DNA from: Dyella_B sp035508675
GTDB taxonomy: Bacteria > Pseudomonadota > Gammaproteobacteria > Xanthomonadales > Rhodanobacteraceae
Assembly (NCBI RefSeq): GCF_035508675.1
Contig: NZ_DATJMN010000106.1
Span: forward strand, 1 to 14,433
Length of the DNA: 14,433 bases
Direction: 5' to 3'
Shown here: one piece after another, positions 6,891-13,502 of the stretch
Numbering within the stretch: the first letter of the stretch is position 1
How the letters are laid out: each line of letters starts with the position of its first letter
The notes under the pieces: generated by a model
Databases searched by the model: none
What the model saw: the letters and a program-made list of their open reading frames with translations, nothing else
Told to the model about the DNA's origin: nothing
Position numbers and translations under genes: made by a program

Positions 6891-8309
6891 CTACAACACC
6901 GGATCGAACAACCGCGCTACATGCATGGCGAGCTTGCGCGGATAAGCCGCCTTGCGATATTCGTCGCGCGTGATTTCCACCGACTTGCCGAAGTCTTCCA
7001 CCAGCATCCGCTCCACCGCGGCGGCAAAGCCGCGATCCACGTTCAGCGCGCCGATCTCGAAGTTGAGCCGGAACGAACGGTTGTCCAGGTTCATGCTGCT
7101 GACGCAGGCGGTATCGTCGTCGATCAGCAACACTTTCTGGTGCATGAAGCCGGGCTGGTAGCGATACATGCGGATACCAGCGTCGATCGCGTCATACGCA
7201 TGCAGGATGGAGGCAAGAAACACGGTGTGGTGATCCGGCCGCGAGGGCAGCAGCACGCGCACGTCCACGCCGCGCATCACGGCCAGGCGCAGTGCTGACA
7301 GCACCGCCTGGTCAGGCACGAAGTAGGGGGTGCTGAGCCACAGCCGCTTGCAGGCGGCATTGATCGCGACGGTAAAGAACAGCGAACAGGTTTCCTGCGG
7401 ATCGGCTGGACCGGTTGCCGCAATCAGCGTATGGGCGCTGCCTTCGGCGGCGCGGGGCGGCAACATGGGCGGCAGTTCGCCGGTTACCCAATGCCAGTCC
7501 ACGGCAAAGCTGCGTTGCAGGTCGGCCACGGCCGGGCCGGCCAGTTGCAGGTGCGTATCGCGCCACGGCGCCAGCGGCGGCTTCAGTCCCAGGTACTCGT
7601 CGCCCACGTTGAGGCCGCCGAGAAAACCGAGCCAGCCATCCACCACGACGATTTTGCGATGGTTGCGGAAATTGAGCTGGAAACGGTTGGGACGCCGCCG
7701 CGTGGCAAAGGGGTGGATCGCCACGCCGCCGCTGCGCAGGGTTTCCACATAGTGCCGCGGCAGGGCATGGCTGCCGATGCCGTCGAACAGCACGAACACG
7801 CGCACGCCGGCAGCCGCCCGTTCCAGCAGCGCCTGTTGCATGCGTCGTCCGAGTCCGTCGTCGTGGAAGATGAAGAACTGCAGCAGGATGCAGCTTTCCG
7901 CCTGCGCGATGGCTTGAAACATGGCCTCGAACGCCGCCTCGCCATCGACCAGCAGCCGCAGCTGCTGACCGGGATGAAACGTGCCGTGCATCATCTGCAC
8001 CAGCGCGCTGTAGCGGCTGCACGATGGCGGTACGCCATTGCGCTCGCCACGCTGCGCAGCCTGCGACAGGCGTTGGCGATGCACGCGATGCAATGTGACA
8101 TATCCCTGGAAATGGCTACGGCCGAGATAGAGGTACGGCAGCAAGGTGACGTAGGGCAGCAGTGATAATCCCAACGCCCATGCAAACGCACCTTGCGGGG
8201 TGCGGGTGTTTATCACCGCGTGCATGGCGGCGACGATGCCGATGGCATGCAGCAGCACGGCGAGCAGCAGGATGAGTTCCGGCAGGGTCATGGGCGTGAA
8301 GTAGAGCAT
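6891..8309 (-). CDS. cls: cardiolipin synthase (phospholipase D superfamily)
   Basis: A 472-residue membrane-bound enzyme that joins phosphatidylglycerol molecules to form cardiolipin. Two N-terminal membrane helices (about 7-30 and 41-62) anchor it. Two phospholipase D HKD motifs follow: H217-x-K219-x4-D224 (HRKIVVVD) and H390-x-K392-x4-D397 (HQKVLLID), the latter followed by SSMNLDNRSF. Order and length match the ClsA-type family (E. coli ClsA is 486 residues). The start is uncertain between 8309 (MLYFTP) and 8291 (MTLPEL), as neither has a good ribosome-binding site. The frame remains open to 8432, but that part lies over a repeat. It is the last gene in a minus-strand series, though a palindromic repeat separates it from the FAD gene. 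Confidence 0.93.
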   Translation of the reverse strand: MLYFTPMTLPELILLLAVLLHAIGIVAAMHAVINTRTPQGAFAWALGLSLLPYVTLLPYLYLGRSHFQGYVTLHRVHRQRLSQAAQRGERNGVPPSCSRYSALVQMMHGTFHPGQQLRLLVDGEAAFEAMFQAIAQAESCILLQFFIFHDDGLGRRMQQALLERAAAGVRVFVLFDGIGSHALPRHYVETLRSGGVAIHPFATRRRPNRFQLNFRNHRKIVVVDGWLGFLGGLNVGDEYLGLKPPLAPWRDTHLQLAGPAVADLQRSFAVDWHWVTGELPPMLPPRAAEGSAHTLIAATGPADPQETCSLFFTVAINAACKRLWLSTPYFVPDQAVLSALRLAVMRGVDVRVLLPSRPDHHTVFLASILHAYDAIDAGIRMYRYQPGFMHQKVLLIDDDTACVSSMNLDNRSFRLNFEIGALNVDRGFAAAVERMLVEDFGKSVEITRDEYRKAAYPRKLAMHVARLFDPVL

Positions 8310-8353
8310 GAGCCGCGGGGTATCGGTACTCTGTCCGCATTCGCACGGAGCGG

Positions 8354-8443
8354 CGTAGGTTGGGGTGAGCGGAACGCGAACCCCAACGTCTCCCGATGCG
8401 GCATGCCTTGTTGGGGTTCGGCTGCGCCTCACCCCAACCTACG
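8354..8443. repeat. inverted pair of REP-like palindromes (BIME-like)
   Basis: Two type A palindromes face each other. Copy 1 has GTTGGGGT (8359-8366) with ACCCCAAC (8380-8387). Copy 2 has GTTGGGGT (8410-8417) with ACCCCAAC (8431-8438). The pair is also a large inverted repeat: CGTAGGTTGGGGTGAG (8354-8369) matches the reverse complement of 8428-8443 over 16 bases without error, and CGAACCCCAAC (8377-8387) matches 8410-8420 inverted. It fills most of the 149-nt gap between the FAD-protein stop and the cls start, and may stabilise or end the upstream transcript. Confidence 0.8.
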
Positions 8444-8458
8444 TCATCGCATGCGCCA

Positions 8459-9826
8459 TCACCCCGCCAGCCAGCGATCCGCCAAGTGCCGTGCCTGCTG
8501 CCGCACCTCCGGCATCGCCGTGGATTCCCACAAGGTGCCGCGCAGCATGCTGCCGATGGCGAACAGCCGTGGCCATGCGCTGCCGTTGTGCAGCAGGCGG
8601 CCGTCCGGCGTGGCCTGGATGCCCAGGCCGAACGGGTCGGGCCGGATGTGGCCGTTGGTGACCAGCTGCTGCAGCAAGGTGTGCTGCGTGCTGCGGATGT
8701 CGTTGTCCAGGCCGGTGCTTTGCACGATCAGATCCGCCGTGAATGTTTGCTCCCGGCTTTCGTGCCGCGACAGGTACGTGAGTTGCGGGCCGGATTCGCC
8801 AAGTGTTGCGCGGTGCAGGTGACCGCTCAGCCGCTGCAGGCGGCCTTCTCGTTCCAGCGCGGCGATGGACTGCGCCACTTGCTGCGGCAGGCGATGGCGC
8901 GAGCGTTCCCACGCCCAGCGCGCGTGGCGCAGGAAACGCGCGCGGTCGGCCTGCGGCAGCAACTGCCACAGTTGCTGGGTATGCGGGCGCAGGCTGTCGA
9001 TTACGCGGCGCCAATCGTCGGTATGGGCGATGGCGTCGCGCAGCAGGTGCATCCAGGTGCGGATGTCCGGCGCATCGCGCATCGCTTCGACCAGTTCTTC
9101 GCTGTCTTCGTACGGCAACGAGGCGCTCGCCTGGTGCACTTCCGGCAGCAGGCCGTGGCGCGAGAGGGCGGTGAAGCGCGCATGCGGCCACAGCGCCGCC
9201 AGCTCGATGATCACGTCCACGGCGGTCAAGCCCAGGCCGATCACCGTCACGTGGTAAGCCTGCGTATCCGGCTTGGCGTCGGCCAGCAAGGACCATGGCT
9301 GGGTGGCGTAGCGCCCGCTGGCGAGCAACGCGTCATCCACTTGTGGAAGCGGGCGCGGCGGCAGCGTGCCCAGCGCAAGCACGGCGGCTTCGACGCGCGT
9401 GGTGCTTTCGCCCTGGAACAGGGTGACGCCATCGTTTTCGGGCACCATCGCATCCACGGCGTACGGCACGATGCGCACGTCGTGGCCATTGCTCTTGGCG
9501 CGCGCAAGCGCGTTGGCGGTTTCGGCCTCGAGGTATTCGCCGTACCAGCATCGCGGCAGGAAATCGGTGCCGGCGATGTCCGGGTTGCGTTTTTGCATGT
9601 ATTCCAGGAAACCGTTGGGACGGTTGGCGAACATGCCCATGGAGGCCGCGCGTACGTTCAGCAGGTGACGTTCCGAACGCGTGCCATAAGCCATGCCGCG
9701 ACTGGGCGTGCCGCCGCCGGTATACCAGTCCAGATGCAGGGGCTGCGGCGTGGAGCGCTCCAGCAATTCGCTAAGCAGTGTGGCTCCCGCGGCGCCGCCG
9801 CCGATGATGGCGACGCGTCGAAACAT
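8459..9826 (-). CDS. FAD/NAD(P)-binding protein (COG4529-type)
   Basis: A 455-residue flavoprotein-like oxidoreductase. The N-terminal dinucleotide fold is GGGAAG (9-14), followed by the SRGMAYGT and HLLNVRA blocks typical of the FAD/NAD(P)-binding YdhS/COG4529 group. A second nucleotide fold, VIGLGLTAVDV, is at 195-205. A C-terminal STGL and a final IGSMLRGTLWESTA segment close the FAD site. It looks complete. AAGGAG (9831-9836, minus strand) sits 4 nt before the ATG, fixing the start. It follows the thiol dioxygenase gene after 37 nt, so they likely share a transcript and perhaps a sulfur substrate. The reaction is not known for this group; oxidation or reduction of a small thiol product is my inference. 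Confidence 0.85.
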   Translation of the reverse strand: MFRRVAIIGGGAAGATLLSELLERSTPQPLHLDWYTGGGTPSRGMAYGTRSERHLLNVRAASMGMFANRPNGFLEYMQKRNPDIAGTDFLPRCWYGEYLEAETANALARAKSNGHDVRIVPYAVDAMVPENDGVTLFQGESTTRVEAAVLALGTLPPRPLPQVDDALLASGRYATQPWSLLADAKPDTQAYHVTVIGLGLTAVDVIIELAALWPHARFTALSRHGLLPEVHQASASLPYEDSEELVEAMRDAPDIRTWMHLLRDAIAHTDDWRRVIDSLRPHTQQLWQLLPQADRARFLRHARWAWERSRHRLPQQVAQSIAALEREGRLQRLSGHLHRATLGESGPQLTYLSRHESREQTFTADLIVQSTGLDNDIRSTQHTLLQQLVTNGHIRPDPFGLGIQATPDGRLLHNGSAWPRLFAIGSMLRGTLWESTAMPEVRQQARHLADRWLAG

Positions 9827-9863
9827 GTCACTCCTTTATGGGTGATCGATCTTGTAGTGGATG

Positions 9864-10442
9864 TCAGAGGCGAAGCGGGCCGGTGATGCGAGCGCGCTGC
9901 GGCAAGCTCAGCCAGCGCGGCTCCGCTTCGATCTGCTCGTAGGCGGCGTAGTCTTCGAGATCGCCACCGTACACGTGCAAGGTCAGTGCCGTTTCCTGCC
10001 GCGAAAGATTGCGGCAGCGATGCATATACGGCGGATCCGCATCGAACCAGGTTGCATCGCCGGGACCGAGCCAGTCGCGTCCGCGCAATTGCCACGGTTC
10101 GGCGGTCGACGCACGCGTCCACGATTCCACTTCGAGCGCGCCGTACAGGCTCAATTCGATGCCCCACAGGCCCGCATGATCGTGCGATGGCGAGCTGTAG
10201 CCGGGCGGCCATGCCATGACCAGCACGCTGACGCCGGGATGGCCACGACGAGCAAGCAGCCAGCGTTCCAGGCCGCGGTTGTGCGTGCGCAAATCGGACA
10301 GGCCATGGCCCAGCGCACGCGCCTCGCGATGCACAATCGCGCCGAGTTCGCGCGACAGCGAAGCGAGATCCGGACTCTTTTCCAGCGAATATGCGAGCGC
10401 AATATCACGCAAGTTTTTAAGACTGTTTCGGTATGTACGCAT
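9864..10442 (-). CDS. cysteine dioxygenase-family thiol dioxygenase
   Basis: A 192-residue cupin of the type I cysteine dioxygenase family (non-heme Fe2+, adds O2 to a small thiol to give a sulfinate). The 3-His iron site is seen: H87 and H89 in SHDHAG, and H141 in YMHRC. The second-shell triad Ser-His-Tyr of mammalian enzymes appears as T154-H156-Y158 (TLHVY), a conservative Ser-to-Thr change. The position of the mammalian cross-linked Cys93 is Gly94, as usual in bacteria. By rough alignment R60 may match rat Arg60, which would favour cysteine over 3-mercaptopropionate, but this needs a structural alignment. The ribosome-binding site is weak. It is the first gene of the minus-strand series, 37 nt before the FAD protein. 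Confidence 0.82.
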   Translation of the reverse strand: MRTYRNSLKNLRDIALAYSLEKSPDLASLSRELGAIVHREARALGHGLSDLRTHNRGLERWLLARRGHPGVSVLVMAWPPGYSSPSHDHAGLWGIELSLYGALEVESWTRASTAEPWQLRGRDWLGPGDATWFDADPPYMHRCRNLSRQETALTLHVYGGDLEDYAAYEQIEAEPRWLSLPQRARITGPLRL

Positions 10443-10674
10443 GGGACTCGTAAGCAGACCGGAGATGTTTGGCAGTGGAGCATGCGCACCGTTAAATGGT
10501 CGTAAGAGCCGGTTTAGATGAACTGCATGACTTCCGAGGCATGAAGAGTGGCGCGCACCGGCCTAAGCTGGTCGCCAGGTTCCAGTCATGCGCGCAGCCT
10601 TGCGAGCTTTGCGGACAATTAAACCTTTGTCGGACGAAACGCATCGAACACGCACCGACGTCGGAGGAACGGAC

Positions 10675-10959
10675 ATGATCGAGCTGATGGTGATCTTTCT
10701 GGTGATAGGCGGGCTGTGGCTGGTCGGCTCGCTGGTGGGGCTTGTCTTCAAGCTCACCTTTGGTCTGATCGGCGGCTTGTTCAGTTTGCTTGCCGGCGCG
10801 GTTGGCATTGTGATTGGCGGCGTAGTGATGTTGCTGGTGCTGCCGGTGATCGCCTTGTCGCTGTTGCCGGTCATGCTGCCGGCGCTGCTGTTGTTCGGGC
10901 TGATATGGACGATCGTGCATCTGGCACGCAAGCCGGCGGTGACGCAGGTGTCGCGCTGA
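10675..10959 (+). CDS. small hydrophobic membrane protein, unrecognised
   Basis: A 94-residue protein made almost wholly of hydrophobic, glycine-rich helix: about three membrane segments (residues 3-24, 27-57 and 59-82), with a short basic tail (HLARKPAVTQVSR). GGAGG (10663-10667) lies 7 nt before the ATG, a strong ribosome-binding site that fixes this start over the upstream in-frame ATG at 10588. It stands alone, divergent from the thiol dioxygenase gene with a 232-nt spacer and convergent with the TonB gene across a strong hairpin. It resembles small envelope-stress membrane proteins in size and composition, but I recognise no motif and assign no function. Confidence 0.72.
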   Translation: MIELMVIFLVIGGLWLVGSLVGLVFKLTFGLIGGLFSLLAGAVGIVIGGVVMLLVLPVIALSLLPVMLPALLLFGLIWTIVHLARKPAVTQVSR

Positions 10960-10976
10960 ACGACGGAAACAGGAAT

Positions 10977-11019
10977 AGGGAATAGTGCCGGCACCTGTGT
11001 GCCGGCTTGCCCATTCCCT
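10977..11019. terminator. bidirectional hairpin terminator
   Basis: The inner stem GCCGGCAC (10987-10994) with GTGCCGGC (10999-11006) has a CTGT loop. The outer stem AGGGAAT (10977-10983) pairs with ATTCCCT (11013-11019). The structure lies between the stops of two convergent genes (10959 and 11045). A T-rich run (TGTTTGTTTCC) follows on the plus strand at about 11029-11039, so it can serve the plus-strand gene and probably the TonB gene too. Confidence 0.75.
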
Positions 11020-11044
11020 GCTCCCGCATGTTTGTTTCCTGCCG

Positions 11045-11713
11045 CTACATATCCTGCAACACGAAGCTGACAGGTACTTGTGCCCAGGCCTTGACTGCGT
11101 GGCCGTTGATCACCGCCGGCTGGAATGTCCAGCCCGCCAACACTTGCTCGCGCGCACTCTTGTCCAGCAGTGGATGGCCGCTGCTGCGATCGACGATCAC
11201 ATCGACCGGCTTGCCGTTTTCATCCACCAAGACGCGCAGCAGCACCGTGCCTTGCATGCGCGCGCGCAAGGCTTGCACGGGGAAGCGCACCGGCGCCGAG
11301 CGATAGGCCAGCGACACCACGCCGGGCGCGATGGTGGCTGGCGGCGCGACGCTCGGTGGCGTGGCGGGCAGGGCGTTGTGCGAGGGTTCTGTCGTGGGTG
11401 GTGCGTCGGCGGCCGGCGGGAGCAGGTGTTGCTCACGCACCACCGGCACGTGTACGGGGGCCGTTATGGGTACGATTTTCGGCAACGCCTTGAGCACGAT
11501 GGGCGGCGGTGGGGGCGCCGGTGGCGGTTGGGCAATGACGCGTATGGTGGTAGGCGGTGGCGATGCCACCACCGCGGCAAACTGCGGTGCCAACGGACGC
11601 ATGGCGAAGATCAGTGCGACAAGGTTGAGAGAGATGGCTACGCTGAGCGCAGCCACGCGCACCATGTCCGGATGATGCGCACGACGAACGACTGCCAGGC
11701 CTGCGGACGACAT
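11045..11713 (-). CDS. tonB: TonB-family energy transducer
   Basis: A 222-residue inner-membrane protein that would pass proton-motive energy to outer-membrane receptors. It has a short cytoplasmic start, one membrane anchor (about residues 18-38), a periplasmic proline-rich spacer (about 51-130, including a PPPAPPPPP run) and the C-terminal TonB fold (about 139-222). The fold is marked by FPVQALRARMQGTVLLRVLV, DENGKPVDV and GWTFQPAV. AGGAGG (11721-11726, minus strand) is 7 nt before this ATG, which fixes the start over an ATG 12 codons upstream. No exbB, exbD or receptor gene is visible, so it is an orphan here. It could serve any of several receptors; a link to heme or iron uptake is only suggested by its ALAS neighbour. 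Confidence 0.88.
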   Translation of the reverse strand: MSSAGLAVVRRAHHPDMVRVAALSVAISLNLVALIFAMRPLAPQFAAVVASPPPTTIRVIAQPPPAPPPPPIVLKALPKIVPITAPVHVPVVREQHLLPPAADAPPTTEPSHNALPATPPSVAPPATIAPGVVSLAYRSAPVRFPVQALRARMQGTVLLRVLVDENGKPVDVIVDRSSGHPLLDKSAREQVLAGWTFQPAVINGHAVKAWAQVPVSFVLQDM

Positions 11714-11828
11714 AAGACGACCTCCTGACGACGATGTGGTTGTAGGCATCCGGCACGCCGTGTGGGGACACGGGGGGATCGTGGGATGCGGCGCCAGCGT
11801 ATGCCTGTTTTTTGGATTTCTGCAATAG

Positions 11829-11840
11829 CCGTCTAGACGG
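11829..11840. promoter_or_regulatory. perfect 12-bp palindrome in the tonB/hemA divergent spacer
   Basis: CCGTCTAGACGG is an unbroken dyad with no loop, 116 nt before the tonB start and 167 nt before the hemA start. A second hairpin, CCGTGT (11758-11763) with ACACGG (11768-11773), lies nearer tonB, within its likely leader. Either could be a protein-binding site; neither matches a named operator that I recognise. Confidence 0.3.
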
Positions 11841-11892
11841 GCAACCTGGAATGGTGCTTGCTTGCGGGGGGGGGGCGCGTCCTTGCCTGGCT

Positions 11893-11929
11893 ATAGGCAA
11901 CCTCTATGACGTCCAACATATTTTTCAAT
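11893..11929 (+). promoter_or_regulatory. predicted OxyR operator upstream of ALAS
   Basis: The sequence fits the four-part OxyR consensus ATAG-N7-CTAT-N7-ATAG-N7-CTAT. The first half is exact: ATAG at 11893-11896, seven bases, CTAT at 11904-11907. The third and fourth boxes are AACA and CAAT, giving 12 of 16 matches overall. The site ends 77 nt before the hemA start. TTGCCT (11883-11888) with AGGCAA (11895-11900) forms another dyad overlapping its left edge. Confidence 0.5.
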
Positions 11930-11958
11930 TTCAACCAGGCCTGCGTCTTCCGTACGAT
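11930..11958 (+). promoter_or_regulatory. weak promoter candidate for ALAS
   Basis: TTCAAC (11930-11935) and TACGAT (11953-11958) are separated by 17 nt and lie directly after the predicted OxyR site. The -35 match is poor (3 of 6), as is usual at activator-dependent promoters. The -10 matches 4 of 6. An alternative is TTGCCT (11883-11888) with TATGAC (11905-11910), spacing 16. Confidence 0.3.
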
Positions 11959-12006
11959 CACGGTAACCCTCGCCTGCCGGCGACCGGAGCTGTTCCAGGG
12001 ATTGCC

Positions 12007-13266
12007 ATGATCGACTACCTCGCCCATTTCCAATCCACGCTGGATACGCTGAAGCAGGAGCGCCGCTACCGGGTCTTCGCCACCCTGGAACGACAGACGG
12101 GCCGCTTTCCTCATGCGACGTGGGAGGGGCGGGATGGCCCGCGCGAAATCGTGATCTGGTGTTCCAACGACTACCTCGGCATGGGCCAGCACCCCGCCGT
12201 GGTGCATGCCTTGACCGAGGCGGCGCAAAGCATGGGCGCAGGCGCCGGCGGGACGCGCAACATTTCCGGTACGCATCGCGCCATCGTGGCGCTGGAGCAC
12301 GAACTGGCTGATCTGCACGGCAAGGAGGCGGCGCTGGTTTTCACCTCCGGCTACGTCTCCAACCTGGCCGGCATTTCCACGCTGGCGAAGCTGCTGCCCG
12401 ATTGTCTGATCCTGTCCGATGCGCTCAATCACAACTCGATGATCGAAGGCGTACGCGCCGCCGGCAGCGACAAGCTGATCTGGCGCCACAATGATCTGGC
12501 GCACCTGGAAGAGCTGCTCGCCCGCGCGGGCAACCGGCCCAAGCTGATCGTGTTCGAAAGCGTGTATTCCATGGATGGGGATATCGCGCCGATCGCCGGC
12601 ATCTGCGCGTTGGCTGAGCGCTATAACGCGATGACCTACATCGATGAAGTGCACGCAGTCGGCATGTACGGCCCGCGCGGTGCGGGCATCGCCGAGCGCG
12701 AAGGTCTGATGGATCGCATCGATGTGATCGAAGGTACACTCGCCAAGGCCTACGGCACGCTCGGCGGCTATATCGCCGGCAAGCGCGCGGTAGTGGACGC
12801 GGTACGTTCGCATGCGCCAGGTTTTATTTTCACCACCGCATTGCCACCGGCCATGGCCGCCGCGGCAACGGCATCGATTGCGCACCTGAAAGTGTCGCAA
12901 GCCGAGCGCACCGGCCAGCAAGTTGCCGTGGCGGCTACGCGCAAGGCGCTGCAGGCGGCCGGGTTGCCGGTGATGGTGACCGACACGCATATCGTTCCGG
13001 TGATGGTGGGCGATGCGGATCTATGCAAACGGGCCAGCGATCTGCTGCGGGAACAGCACGGCATTTATCTCCAGCCGATCAACTATCCGACCGTGCCGCG
13101 TGGCACCGAGCGCCTGCGGATTACGCCGGGACCGTTTCACGATCAAGCGCTGGTGGATGCCTTGGCGCAGGCGATGGTATCCGTGTGGCGCACGCTAGGG
13201 CTGCCGTTGACGCATGCGCTTCCGGTCAGCGCTGAGCCGGCGAGCTGGGTAATGGCAGGCGGTTAG
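12007..13266 (+). CDS. hemA: 5-aminolevulinate synthase (ALAS)
   Basis: A 419-residue PLP enzyme of the alpha-oxoamine synthase family, predicted to condense glycine and succinyl-CoA to 5-aminolevulinate, the first heme precursor. Lines of evidence: WCSNDYLGMGQHP (51-63), GAGAGGTRNISG (77-88), the PLP-anchoring D213 (YIDEVHAVGMYGPRGAG), the Schiff-base K247 in GTLAKAYG, and QPINYPTVPRGTERLR near the end. T83, N85 and I86 match the Rhodobacter ALAS substrate-pocket residues, where KBL and AONS differ. The start at 12007 is backed by AGGGA (11997-12001) and by the family length (about 400-410 residues); an open frame to 11812 crosses the promoter and is rejected. No CoA ligase or amide synthase of a C5N antibiotic cluster is adjacent; a catalase gene follows. 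ALAS identity is confident; its physiological role is inferred. Confidence 0.93.
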   Translation: MIDYLAHFQSTLDTLKQERRYRVFATLERQTGRFPHATWEGRDGPREIVIWCSNDYLGMGQHPAVVHALTEAAQSMGAGAGGTRNISGTHRAIVALEHELADLHGKEAALVFTSGYVSNLAGISTLAKLLPDCLILSDALNHNSMIEGVRAAGSDKLIWRHNDLAHLEELLARAGNRPKLIVFESVYSMDGDIAPIAGICALAERYNAMTYIDEVHAVGMYGPRGAGIAEREGLMDRIDVIEGTLAKAYGTLGGYIAGKRAVVDAVRSHAPGFIFTTALPPAMAAAATASIAHLKVSQAERTGQQVAVAATRKALQAAGLPVMVTDTHIVPVMVGDADLCKRASDLLREQHGIYLQPINYPTVPRGTERLRITPGPFHDQALVDALAQAMVSVWRTLGLPLTHALPVSAEPASWVMAGG

Positions 13267-13294
13267 CTTCGGCGACGTGCTGCATCTGTCTTTG

Positions 13295-13324
13295 CCGTCA
13301 TTCCTGTTTCCGCAGGCATGACGG
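13295..13324 (+). terminator. hairpin terminator after ALAS
   Basis: CCGTCATTCCTG (13295-13306) pairs with CAGGCATGACGG (13313-13324), a 12-bp stem with one mismatch and a 6-nt loop, followed by TTTACC. It lies 29 nt past the ALAS stop codon. The GTCATTCC...ATGAC form also resembles a common dispersed intergenic repeat. It suggests that catalase has its own promoter. Confidence 0.6.
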
Positions 13325-13395
13325 TTTACCGTGCGTGTGATTTTTTCAGCGTCGCGATGTGTGCATCTGCCCAATCCACCACCATGGACACCGAT

Positions 13396-13432
13396 ATAGA
13401 AATCCCCTATCGACATGATCCGAACAAACGAT
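13396..13432 (+). promoter_or_regulatory. predicted OxyR operator upstream of catalase
   Basis: ATAG (13396-13399), seven bases, CTAT (13407-13410), seven bases, ATCC (13418-13421), seven bases, CGAT (13429-13432) matches the OxyR consensus at 13 of 16 fixed positions with exact spacing. The site ends 70 nt before the catalase ATG. OxyR control of catalase genes is well established, so context strongly supports this reading. Confidence 0.65.
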
Positions 13433-13502
13433 TAGACGCACGCAGACTCATCAGTGGAAATACGCCGGCTGTTGCGTACCTCACACACTCGAGGAGTCAT
13501 CC

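Noticed and set aside
8396..9886. A 496-codon open frame on the plus strand
   Set aside because: It lies antisense to the FAD/NAD(P)-binding gene, which has clear nucleotide-binding motifs and a strong ribosome-binding site; the antisense translation has no recognisable fold.
11812..12006. N-terminal extension of the ALAS frame
   Set aside because: It crosses the G10 run and the predicted promoter. ALAS proteins start near MIDYLAHF, and AGGGA precedes that ATG.
11833..12990. A 385-codon open frame on the minus strand
   Set aside because: It is antisense to the well-conserved ALAS gene and its translation is arginine/histidine/glutamine-rich shadow sequence.
12007..13266. Reading the ALAS-like gene as KBL, BioF or the autoinducer synthase CqsA
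   Set aside because: The GTRNISG pocket and the PTVPRGTERLRIT end block are those of ALAS. BioF and KBL have different residues there, and no biotin, threonine or quorum-sensing genes are adjacent.
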